From Prevotella sp. (GTDB lineage: Bacteria > Bacteroidota > Bacteroidia > Bacteroidales > Dysgonomonadaceae): a stretch of 6,161 nucleotides of DNA. The stretch is taken from positions 1 to 6,161 of the forward strand of contig JAISES010000008.1 in NCBI GenBank assembly GCA_031263965.1, written 5' to 3'. Position numbers and translations under genes: made by a program. Positions 1 to 6,161 of this stretch are shown piece by piece; the stretch's first letter is position 1; every line of letters begins with the position of its first letter. The notes under the pieces are model-generated. The model saw only the letters and a list, made by a program, of their open reading frames with translations. It made no database searches and was not told where the DNA came from.

Positions 1-1
1 C

Positions 2-703
2 TATACCTATTTCATTTCCAGGAATTTCGGGTTGAATACCGGAGCAGAATTTTCTCTTTACTCAGCAGAGCTGGCCAGGGATAGGTTCAATAATGTGTCC
101 CAATCTCTGGTCGATGCATCGGATGGAGAATTATATGATTTTTATTCTTTGGTGAATGGTTATGAGGAAAAACAAAATGCAGCATATCTGAACATTCCGG
201 TAATGGTACAGTTCCAAAGCGGGGAAAAGAATAAGTTGTATGCCCAAGCCGGAATTAAATTAGGCATTCCTGTGAAAGGCAGATACAAATCTTCCGCTTC
301 GGAAATGGCGAATAAAGGATTCTTCCACGATACCGGAAACTGGGGCGAAAACCAGGAATTTATGGGATTTGGCACATATACCGGTTATTCGGATGAAGAA
401 GATATTAACCTTAAAGTATCTTGTTTTTTCAGCGCGGAGCTTGGTATGAAATGGGCTTTGTCTGATAAGTTGTTTTTATATACGGGTGCTTATCTCGATT
501 ACGGATTGAATGATATTGTAAAAGACAGTCGCGACCGGAACTTTATCAGGTTTAAGGAAACTACCGACGGTCTGGTTCCGCTGAATAACAGCGTTCTTAA
601 TTCATCAATCGGATATGGCAGTAATACACTTACCCAAACACTGGTTGATAAGGTAGTCCCTGTCAGTATCGGGCTTAAAGTAAGATTGGCTTTGGGATTG
701 TAG
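2..703 (+). CDS. Outer-membrane beta-barrel protein, C-terminal part (5' end outside window)
   Basis: The reading frame is open to the left edge, and 233 residues are visible before the TAG stop. The TTG at base 32 is only an internal Leu codon, so the true start lies upstream. The protein shows repeated amphipathic strands separated by polar loops: AAYLNIPVMVQF, KLYAQAGIKLGIPV, LKVSCFFSAELGMKW, LFLYTGAYLDYGLND and VVPVSIGLKVRLALGL. This alternation, with the YLNIPV strand followed by a YAQAGIKLG strand, is typical of the Bacteroidota PorT-like outer-membrane beta-barrel families (PF13568/PF13505 type). It would sit in the outer membrane. The last residues are Gly-Leu rather than the terminal aromatic of many barrels. 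No ligand or transport role can be read from it. An intrinsic terminator starts 8 bases after the stop, so it is probably not cotranscribed with the downstream enzymes. The barrel call is fairly sure; the specific family is less so. Confidence 0.75.
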   Translation, partial: YTYFISRNFGLNTGAEFSLYSAELARDRFNNVSQSLVDASDGELYDFYSLVNGYEEKQNAAYLNIPVMVQFQSGEKNKLYAQAGIKLGIPVKGRYKSSASEMANKGFFHDTGNWGENQEFMGFGTYTGYSDEEDINLKVSCFFSAELGMKWALSDKLFLYTGAYLDYGLNDIVKDSRDRNFIRFKETTDGLVPLNNSVLNSSIGYGSNTLTQTLVDKVVPVSIGLKVRLALGL

Positions 704-710
704 GTTATGG

Positions 711-758
711 CCCCTCCCTGTCCCTCCTCTGGGGAGGGACAGGGAGGGGTTTGCTTTT
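711..758 (+). terminator. Strong rho-independent terminator
   Basis: A perfect 17-bp inverted repeat pairs bases 711-727 (CCCCTCCCTGTCCCTCC) with bases 733-749 (GGAGGGACAGGGAGGGG), leaving a 5-base loop (TCTGG). It is followed directly by the T-rich run TTTGCTTTT on the + strand. It begins 8 bases after the stop of the barrel gene and so should end that transcript. On the minus strand the hairpin is not followed by a T tract, so it looks one-directional. The 5' arm is almost pure pyrimidine and the 3' arm almost pure purine. Confidence 0.88.
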
Positions 759-819
759 GAACAGAATGAGAAGTATTTATATCAAAAAACGAAACCTTTC
801 AAATCAAACCGGTATGTAT

Positions 820-3537
820 ATGAGGGATCTTTATACAAATATCTTTATTTTATTTATCGCAATCTTTTTTCCGGCATGTGACAATGATATACGGATCGTA
901 AACTTATCGTGCGACTATGCAGAAAATCCACAGGTTGTAGATAATAACAACCCATTACTTAACTGGCAACTTCAATCCGGCGAAAGGGGCAAATCCCAGT
1001 CTGCATACCGGATTATTGTATCCGGAGACTTGTCTCTTTTGAAGGAAGACAGAGGTGATTTGTGGGATACGGGTAAAACCGTTTCATCCGAATCTGTCAT
1101 AGAATACCAGGGGAAGCAATTAGATTCCGGAGATCAGGTTTATTGGAAAGTAATAGTTTGGGATGAAAATGATAAACCTTCAAATTGGAGTGAAACAGCT
1201 ACGTGGACAATGGGACTTCTGAAACCTTCCGACTGGCAGGCAAAGTGGATAGGACAAAGGGAGGATCAGTACCCCGATTCGGCAGTTGTCTTTCCCGCCC
1301 CCTATTTCCGGAAGGAATTTAATGTTGCAAAAAAGGTAAAAAAAGCAACGGCATACATCTGTGGTCTCGGATTTTACGAAATGTACATTAATGGAAATAA
1401 ATCAGGAGATCAGGTATTGGCGCCCGCCGTTACCAATTATGACAGGCGCCCGTTGAAGAACCTTTTATATCATTACGACGATCAATCTACTCAACGGGTG
1501 TTTTATAATACATTCGATATTACAAAAATGCTCGGGCCAAATAACAATGCTGTCGGAGTAATACTTGGAAATGGCTGGTACAACCAACGTGACCGTACAA
1601 TAGAAGGTAATATGTGGTATGATGTCCCAAAAATGATTTTACAAATAGAGATAGAATATAACGATGGAACGAAAGAAACCGTTTTATCGGATAATTCATG
1701 GAAAACGACTACAGGGCCTTTATTGCATGATGCGATATTTACAGGAGAGGTGTATGACGCACGCCTCGATTTAGGGGAATGGAATACTTCCGGTTATAAT
1801 GATGGCGAATGGGCTAAAGCCTTAGAGGTACGTCCTCCGGCAGGGAGTCTGAGAGCACAAACGGCGCCTTTCAATAAAGTGATGGCTACAGTGAATGCAA
1901 CATTCATAAAAAACAGCGACTCTCTTTATACCTTCACTTTGCCCGAAACCGTTTCGGGCTGGTGTTCCCTGAATGTAAAAGGCAATCGCGGAGATACGGT
2001 GAAGCTTCGTTTTATCAGCGAAGAGGGCCTTGATTACGGACAAATAGACACCTATATTTTAAAAGGAGGCGGAACCGAAACGTACGAGCCAAGATTTACA
2101 TGGCATACTTTCAGGAAAATAGAAGTCATAACAAGAGGGGTTCCAATTACAGAAAACAGTATAACAGCCAAGTCTATCTATACCGACGCAGACATTGCAG
2201 GTACTTTCGAATGTTCGAATGAGCTTTTTAACAGAATACACAAAGCCTGGGTGCGCACAATGCACGCAAATTTCAAGGGGATCGTCAGTAGTGATCCTCA
2301 CAGGGAAAGACTTGCGTATACAGGCGATGCGCAGGTTATAGCCGGAAGCTTGCTTTACACATTCGACATGAAGCGTTTCTTCCGTAAGATGTTTGATGAT
2401 ATGGAAGACGCCCGGAATAAAAACACAGGATATGTTCCCCATACCGCACCATTCGGCGGTGGCGGCGGCGGACCTGCCTGGGGATCGGCTTTTGTTATTA
2501 TGCCCGGGGCTGATTATCTACATTATGGCGACACATCTGTCTTGGAGGAACATTATGAAGGCATGAAGCAATGGGTTGAGTATCTGGGTACAAGAACTGA
2601 CGATAGAGGATTAGTAGTCAGAGAGGAACCGGATGGATGGTGTCTCGGTGAATGGAGTACACTATACAATAGGGTCGAAATACCTGCCGAATTGGTCAAT
2701 ACTGCATATTATTACCATGTAACCCATTTGATGGCTAAAGTTGCTAAAGTACTGAATAAAAAGGAAGAGAAGGAACTCCTGGACTTGGCCGCAACCATCA
2801 AAGACAATTTCAATAAAGCATTTTATAATCCGCAGACGAATCATTACTGGGAAGGCAGGCAAGGGGCCGATGCCATACCTCTGGCATTAGGACTTGTACC
2901 GGAAGAAAACCGTGAAAAAGTATCAACCGCTCTCCTTGCGCATCTGAAAAGTACAGATTATCATTTTGATACAGGTATAATGGGCACACCTCTCACATTA
3001 AAAGTATTGACGGAGGATGGGAGAGCCGACATCGCTTATAAGCTGATGAATCAAATGGATTTCCCTGGATATGGTTATCTGATGAATGATAAAAACAGTA
3101 CATTGTGGGAAGTTTGGAACGGAGGAGGAGACGATCCCAATGGAAGCGGTCATTGTCATCCTATGTTCGGTAGCGTCGTAGCCTGGTTTTATAACTCACT
3201 TTCGGGAATAAAGCCGGATGAGTCAAGTCCGGGAATGAAACATTTTTATATAGAACCGGAATTCGTCCCTGAATTAACGTTCTGTAAAGCATCATACAAT
3301 ACATTATACGGCAAGATAAGTTCCGGATGGGAAACAGATAAGAACGGAAATTTCAGTCTTAATATAGAAGTGCCGGCAAATACAACCGCAACGGTGATTT
3401 TCCCTGGATGGGATAATGCTTCCATCACAGAATCGGGTAACCCGATAACTGAGGTCAAAAATATCAGTATTGAAAAAGGCGATCCTGTTCGTATAAAAGT
3501 ATTGTCAGGATCGTACAATTTCATGCTAAGAAAATAA
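820..3537 (+). CDS. Alpha-L-rhamnosidase family protein, GH78, lipoprotein
   Basis: Predicted retaining-free (inverting) exo-hydrolase releasing terminal alpha-L-rhamnose from glycans; 905 residues, normal for Bacteroidota GH78. I chose ATG 820 because it places a lipobox-like FPAC at Cys20 after a short charged and hydrophobic leader. ATG 814 is equally possible; ATG 766 or TTG 751 would give overlong leaders. Domains in order: a fibronectin-like segment (about 24-125, ending TWTMG); DWQAKWIG (138-145); a Bac_rhamnosid_N/CBM67-like beta domain (about 180-260, with GLGFYEMYING and LGNGWY); a Bac_rhamnosid beta domain (about 355-455, with DTYILKGGGTETYEPRFTWH); an (alpha/alpha)6 catalytic domain (about 460-800); and a C-terminal beta-sandwich. 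By family comparison Glu496 (in DPHRERLAYTGD) is the likely acid, Glu764 (in TLWEVW) the likely base, and His780 (in HCHPMFGS) a sugar ligand. The motif before Glu496 is SSDPHRER instead of the usual DCP form. It is followed after 35 bases by a GH92 gene, probably in one operon. Family confident; substrate inferred. Confidence 0.9.
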   Translation: MRDLYTNIFILFIAIFFPACDNDIRIVNLSCDYAENPQVVDNNNPLLNWQLQSGERGKSQSAYRIIVSGDLSLLKEDRGDLWDTGKTVSSESVIEYQGKQLDSGDQVYWKVIVWDENDKPSNWSETATWTMGLLKPSDWQAKWIGQREDQYPDSAVVFPAPYFRKEFNVAKKVKKATAYICGLGFYEMYINGNKSGDQVLAPAVTNYDRRPLKNLLYHYDDQSTQRVFYNTFDITKMLGPNNNAVGVILGNGWYNQRDRTIEGNMWYDVPKMILQIEIEYNDGTKETVLSDNSWKTTTGPLLHDAIFTGEVYDARLDLGEWNTSGYNDGEWAKALEVRPPAGSLRAQTAPFNKVMATVNATFIKNSDSLYTFTLPETVSGWCSLNVKGNRGDTVKLRFISEEGLDYGQIDTYILKGGGTETYEPRFTWHTFRKIEVITRGVPITENSITAKSIYTDADIAGTFECSNELFNRIHKAWVRTMHANFKGIVSSDPHRERLAYTGDAQVIAGSLLYTFDMKRFFRKMFDDMEDARNKNTGYVPHTAPFGGGGGGPAWGSAFVIMPGADYLHYGDTSVLEEHYEGMKQWVEYLGTRTDDRGLVVREEPDGWCLGEWSTLYNRVEIPAELVNTAYYYHVTHLMAKVAKVLNKKEEKELLDLAATIKDNFNKAFYNPQTNHYWEGRQGADAIPLALGLVPEENREKVSTALLAHLKSTDYHFDTGIMGTPLTLKVLTEDGRADIAYKLMNQMDFPGYGYLMNDKNSTLWEVWNGGGDDPNGSGHCHPMFGSVVAWFYNSLSGIKPDESSPGMKHFYIEPEFVPELTFCKASYNTLYGKISSGWETDKNGNFSLNIEVPANTTATVIFPGWDNASITESGNPITEVKNISIEKGDPVRIKVLSGSYNFMLRK
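1941..1959. repeat. Perfect 19-base palindrome inside the GH78 gene
   Basis: GCCCGAAAC and GTTTCGGGC flank a single central C. It encodes the residues Pro-Glu-Thr-Val-Ser-Gly in a beta domain. As RNA it could form an 8-bp stem with a 3-base loop. It lies in a conserved coding position, so the symmetry may be chance; no function is claimed. Confidence 0.6.
3480..3513 (+). repeat. Inverted repeat at the 3' end of the GH78 gene
   Basis: CGATCCTG (3480-3487) is the exact reverse complement of CAGGATCG (3506-3513), with an 18-base loop between them. The right arm ends 24 bases before the end of the GH78 gene and just ahead of the GH92 leader. There is no T tract after it, so it is not a standard terminator. 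It could be an mRNA processing or stability hairpin between two operon genes, but an 8-bp stem with a long loop could also arise by chance. Confidence 0.45.
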
Positions 3538-3572
3538 TCTTCAACATAATTCAGATTTAAAGATTAAAAGAT

Positions 3573-5726
3573 ATGAAAAACAGGTTATTGGCATTTTTAT
3601 TTTTTATTATAATTCCCTTTGTTGCTCATGCACAAACGGCAGGATCGGGCTATGCGGTTAAAGTAAACACGCTTATAGGGACTAAGGGAATAGGGTTGAC
3701 TTCCGGGTATGTGTACCCCGGAGCAACTTATCCGTTTGGAATGGTGCAATTTACACCGTCTTACTTTTCCCGGCAATCGGGTTTTGTTATTAACCAACTG
3801 AGTGGTGGAGGATGTGAACACATGGGGAATTTTCCTACTTTCCCTGTAAAAGGGAGATTAAATATGTCTCCCTGTGATATTATCAGTTACCGGATAAATC
3901 TGTCGGAGGAAAAAGGCCATGCCGGCTATTATGAGGCGATGGTGCAAGAAGATATCAAGGCCATGCTTACTGTTACGGAAAGAACGGGGATGGCCCGCTA
4001 CGAATACCCCAGGAATCAGAATTCGGGCTCTATTATTATTGGGGCAGGTATAGCTGCTACGAATACGGAAAATGCTACAGTGGTTATTACCGGCCCGAAC
4101 ACATGTGAAGGTTATGCCGAAGGTGGCAATTTTTGTGGTTATCCCACGCCATATAAGGTATATTTTGTTGCCGAATTCGATGCTGAAGCTGTTGAGACCG
4201 GAACATGGAAAGGCGATAAGATAAGGGAAAAATCCACTTTTGCGGAGGGTAAGGATTCAGGTGTGTTTTTTACTTTCGATGTCAGTAAGAATAAGGTGAT
4301 ACAATATAAAACAGGAGTTTCGTATGTATCTGTTGAAAATGCAAGGGAAAACCTGAAAGCCGAAAATACGGCATGGAATTTCGATGCTGTCAGGAATCAG
4401 GCGGAAGCCAAATGGAATGAATATTTGGGTAGAATAGAAGTGGAAGGTACGAATCCCGACCGTGTTACTCAGTTCTATACGCATCTGTACAGGGTGCTTA
4501 TCCATCCCAATGTATGCAGCGATGTGAACGGGGAATATATGGGCGCGGACTTTAAAGTGCATAAAACCAGATCGAAACATTATACGTCTTTCAGCAACTG
4601 GGATACTTACCGCAGCCAGATACAGCTTCTTGCCATGCTCGATCCCGGTGTGGCCTCCGATATAGTGATTTCACATCAGTTGTTTGCCGAGGAAACAGGC
4701 GGGCAGGGATTTCCGCGCTGGGTAATGGCTAATATCGAAACCGGCATTATGCAGGGAGATCCGACCGCGATACTTATTTCAAACGCATGGGCTTTCGGAG
4801 CCAGGAACTACAACCCGAAGCCTATCCTCAAAATCATGCGGCACGGAGCGGAGGTTCCGGGTTCTGTGTCTCAAAAGGTGGAAGTACGCCCGGGACTTAA
4901 ACAATATCTCGATAAGGGCTATTATAACGTCTCCGAGCAACTGGAATATACTTCTGCCGATTTTGCGATAGCTAGATTCGCCTTGCATGCCTGTGGCGAC
5001 GAATTTACCGGTTGGCGCTATTTCCACTTCGCCCGTTCGTGGAAAAACCTGTATAATCCTGAAACGGAGTGGCTACAATCACGTAGTGCTGATGGTTCAT
5101 GGAAATCATTGGGCGACGATTTCCGCGAATCTACATACAAGAATTATTTCTGGATGGTACCTTACAATCTGAACGGATTGATAGAACTTGCAGGCGGAAA
5201 GACTAAAGCGGAAGCACGCCTCGATGATCTGTTCAGGCGGCTGGATGCAAGTTACAACGATGACTGGTTTGCTTCCGGCAATGAACCGAACTTTCATATC
5301 CCTTGGATATACAACTGGGTAGGGCGTCCCCACAAAACGCAAAAAATAATAAACCGCATTCTGAACGAACAGTATTTCAACAAGACAGACGGACTTCCCG
5401 GAAATGATGACCTGGGAACGATGGGCGCCTGGTATGTTTTCGCCTGTATGGGTTTGTATCCGGAGATTCCGGGAGTCGGGGGTTTTTCTGTAAATACTCC
5501 TGTTTTTACATTGATAAAAGTGCATCTTAAAAACGGTGACCTGGTAATAAAAGGCGGTTCGGAAAAGGATATATATATACGGTCTTTAAGGTTCGATGGC
5601 AAACCATATGATAGTACATGGATAAACTGGGAAGATATTTCAAACGGGGCTATTCTGGAATATAGTACTTCCTCCAAGCCTGATTTGCATTGGGGTACTG
5701 AGACGGAGCCGCCTTCATTCCCATGA
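3573..5726 (+). CDS. Alpha-mannosidase family protein, GH92, secreted
   Basis: Predicted calcium-dependent exo-alpha-mannosidase (GH92 enzymes are inverting), 717 residues, slightly shorter than the usual 740-770 but with all regions present. Residues 1-20 are a Sec signal peptide (MKNR, a hydrophobic stretch, then AHA before Gln21) without a lipobox, so it is probably soluble in the periplasm. The N-terminal beta-sandwich carries the family signature VNTLIGT...PGATYPFGMVQFTP (31-62). The (alpha/alpha)6 domain has SNWDTYRSQ (Trp343, Asp344), SEQLEYTSADFAIA (Glu458), RESTYKNYFWMVP (Glu519), GNEPNFH (Glu571) and GLPGNDDLGTMGAWYVF (Asp612, Asp613). By family comparison Glu519 is the likely general acid and the GNDD aspartates are the likely base region. 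Start ATG 3573 is fixed by the signal peptide; the leader is A-rich with no clear Shine-Dalgarno. It lies 35 bases after GH78, with no promoter or terminator seen between them. Linkage specificity is uncertain: the common SHTHLSGTG segment is replaced by VINQLSGGGCEH (Leu76-His83). Confidence 0.92.
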   Translation: MKNRLLAFLFFIIIPFVAHAQTAGSGYAVKVNTLIGTKGIGLTSGYVYPGATYPFGMVQFTPSYFSRQSGFVINQLSGGGCEHMGNFPTFPVKGRLNMSPCDIISYRINLSEEKGHAGYYEAMVQEDIKAMLTVTERTGMARYEYPRNQNSGSIIIGAGIAATNTENATVVITGPNTCEGYAEGGNFCGYPTPYKVYFVAEFDAEAVETGTWKGDKIREKSTFAEGKDSGVFFTFDVSKNKVIQYKTGVSYVSVENARENLKAENTAWNFDAVRNQAEAKWNEYLGRIEVEGTNPDRVTQFYTHLYRVLIHPNVCSDVNGEYMGADFKVHKTRSKHYTSFSNWDTYRSQIQLLAMLDPGVASDIVISHQLFAEETGGQGFPRWVMANIETGIMQGDPTAILISNAWAFGARNYNPKPILKIMRHGAEVPGSVSQKVEVRPGLKQYLDKGYYNVSEQLEYTSADFAIARFALHACGDEFTGWRYFHFARSWKNLYNPETEWLQSRSADGSWKSLGDDFRESTYKNYFWMVPYNLNGLIELAGGKTKAEARLDDLFRRLDASYNDDWFASGNEPNFHIPWIYNWVGRPHKTQKIINRILNEQYFNKTDGLPGNDDLGTMGAWYVFACMGLYPEIPGVGGFSVNTPVFTLIKVHLKNGDLVIKGGSEKDIYIRSLRFDGKPYDSTWINWEDISNGAILEYSTSSKPDLHWGTETEPPSFP

Positions 5727-5840
5727 AGATAAAGTTGTGAGTTAGGATGGCTACGAATAGTTGTTTTAAAGAACTTAGAAACTGTTTAAATTTTATAGCG
5801 AATTTTTTATAGGTATTTTCAGATGGATTTTATTCTTTTT

Positions 5841-5934
5841 CTTCCGTCATTGCGAACCGCTTGCGGTGAAACAATCCACTTGATATGTTCTTTTATGGAT
5901 TGCTTCGTCGTTGCACTCCTCGCAATGACGGAAG
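5841..5934. repeat. REP/MITE-like intergenic inverted repeat
   Basis: The outer arms CTTCCGTCATTGCGA (5841-5855) and TCGCAATGACGGAAG (5920-5934) are a perfect 15-bp inverted repeat. An inner stem pairs GAAACAATCCA (5868-5878) with TGGATTGCTTC (5896-5906) with one A-C mismatch, around a 17-base loop. The left arm holds its own small hairpin, ACCGC-TT-GCGGT (5856-5867). The strings CGTCATTGCGA and GCAATCC/GGATTGCTTCGTCG are, from memory, hallmarks of a palindromic repeat found between genes in many bacteria including Bacteroidota. It encodes nothing and would be a non-autonomous repeat, possibly also ending transcription or stabilising the upstream mRNA. Confidence 0.8.
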
Positions 5935-5984
5935 TAACGGACTCTATAAACACGGCATTTATTTTTATTGATTACTGATGTTGT

Positions 5985-6017
5985 GCAGGGCTTAGTTCCT
6001 CCCCAACGGGCAGGGCT
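5985..6017. repeat. Short direct repeat GCAGGGCT flanking a small hairpin
   Basis: GCAGGGCT occurs at 5985-5992 and again at 6010-6017. Between and overlapping them, bases 5998-6014 (CCTCCCC-AAC-GGGCAGG) fold into a 7-bp stem with one C-C mismatch and a 3-base loop. The composition resembles the G/C-asymmetric terminator hairpin at 711-749, so this may be a decayed member of a similar intergenic repeat. There is no T tract, so a terminator role is not supported. Confidence 0.4.
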
Positions 6018-6073
6018 GTTAAGTGCTATATGGTTCGATTACAATAAAACACAGAGTAAAAGGAGTTTAAAAG

Positions 6074-6100
6074 AGTTTTTATTAAAGAATAGTTTTTATT
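6074..6100. repeat. AGTTTTTATT direct repeat in the AT-rich tail
   Basis: The 10-base string AGTTTTTATT occurs at 6074-6083 and at 6091-6100, a period of 17 bases. In such AT-rich sequence this could be chance; it could also be a paired protein-binding site ahead of a gene beyond the right edge. Confidence 0.3.
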
Positions 6101-6161
6101 TTTATCTGAAAATAGTATTTCATATTATCCTGAAAAATAATAAAATAAAGAACTCCTCTTA

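Larger units (their letters stand above)
5727..6161. other. Non-coding 3' region with repeats and an AT-rich tail
   Basis: These 435 bases hold no credible gene on either strand; the frames are short and lack leader or domain features. From 5727 to 5840 I see no convincing hairpin terminator for the GH92 gene, only AT-rich sequence. A REP-like element (5841-5934) and a small hairpin (5998-6014) follow. From about 6030 the sequence becomes very AT-rich, as in Bacteroidota promoter regions, but I found no TAnnTTTG-type -7 box to support a promoter. No tRNA-like fold was recognised. Confidence 0.7.

Noticed and set aside
32..34. TTG as the start codon of the first gene
   Set aside because: The frame is open to the window edge, and the residues before it (YTYFISRNFG) look like ordinary barrel sequence, so this is an internal Leu.
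757..783. Sigma-70-like promoter for GH78 (TTGAAC ... TATATC)
   Set aside because: The spacing is only 15 bases, and Bacteroidota use a different consensus (TTTG and TAnnTTTG), which I could not find here.
2455..2473. GGCGGTGGCGGCGGC low-complexity run as a possible repeat expansion
   Set aside because: It encodes a run of glycines in FGGGGGGPAWG, which fits a glycine-rich loop of related GH78 proteins, so it is probably a normal part of the active-site region.
5106..5525. Minus-strand open frames of 127-139 codons over the GH92 gene
   Set aside because: They lie opposite conserved GH92 catalytic motifs and have no leader, domain or spacing that suggests a gene; they are shadow frames.
5737..5800. 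Possible terminator for the operon (GTTTTAAAGAAC...GTTTAAATTTTAT)
   Set aside because: Only 4-6 bp AT-rich pairings are possible; no GC-bearing stem precedes the T-rich stretch.
5935..6040. Minus-strand open frame (SNHIALNSPARWGG...) as a gene remnant
   Set aside because: It is short, has no start codon in context, overlaps repeat-like sequence and matches no family I recognise.

Overview
The window looks like a piece of a Bacteroidota (probably Bacteroidales) genome. Reasons: moderate-to-low GC by eye, A-rich leader sequences without a strong Shine-Dalgarno, an outer-membrane beta-barrel protein of the PorT-like type, and two large exported glycoside hydrolases arranged as in a polysaccharide utilisation locus (PUL). 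Genus cannot be fixed from the sequence alone.

Layout: (1) Bases 2-703 hold the 3' part of an outer-membrane beta-barrel protein whose start lies left of the window. (2) Bases 711-758 form a very strong GC-rich hairpin followed by a T-rich tract, a clear intrinsic terminator that separates this gene from the next. (3) Bases 820-3537 encode a lipoprotein of the GH78 (alpha-L-rhamnosidase) family, and (4) after only 35 bases, bases 3573-5726 encode a secreted GH92 (alpha-mannosidase) family protein. The short gap and common strand indicate one operon. (5) Bases 5727-6161 are non-coding. They carry a 94-base REP/MITE-like inverted repeat (5841-5934), a small degenerate C-rich/G-rich hairpin (5998-6014), short direct repeats and a very AT-rich tail.

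The two enzymes probably cooperate in exo-acting trimming of a glycan that contains both alpha-rhamnose and alpha-mannose. The GH78 protein is predicted to be membrane-anchored and the GH92 protein soluble in the periplasm. No SusC/SusD pair, regulator or transporter lies in the window, so PUL membership is inferred. Both enzymes keep their main predicted catalytic acids and bases but deviate from the commonest family motifs around them, so exact specificity is open. I see no mobile-element gene, CRISPR array, RNA gene or clearly new system. The most noteworthy items are the active-site variants, the enzyme pairing and the intergenic repeats.
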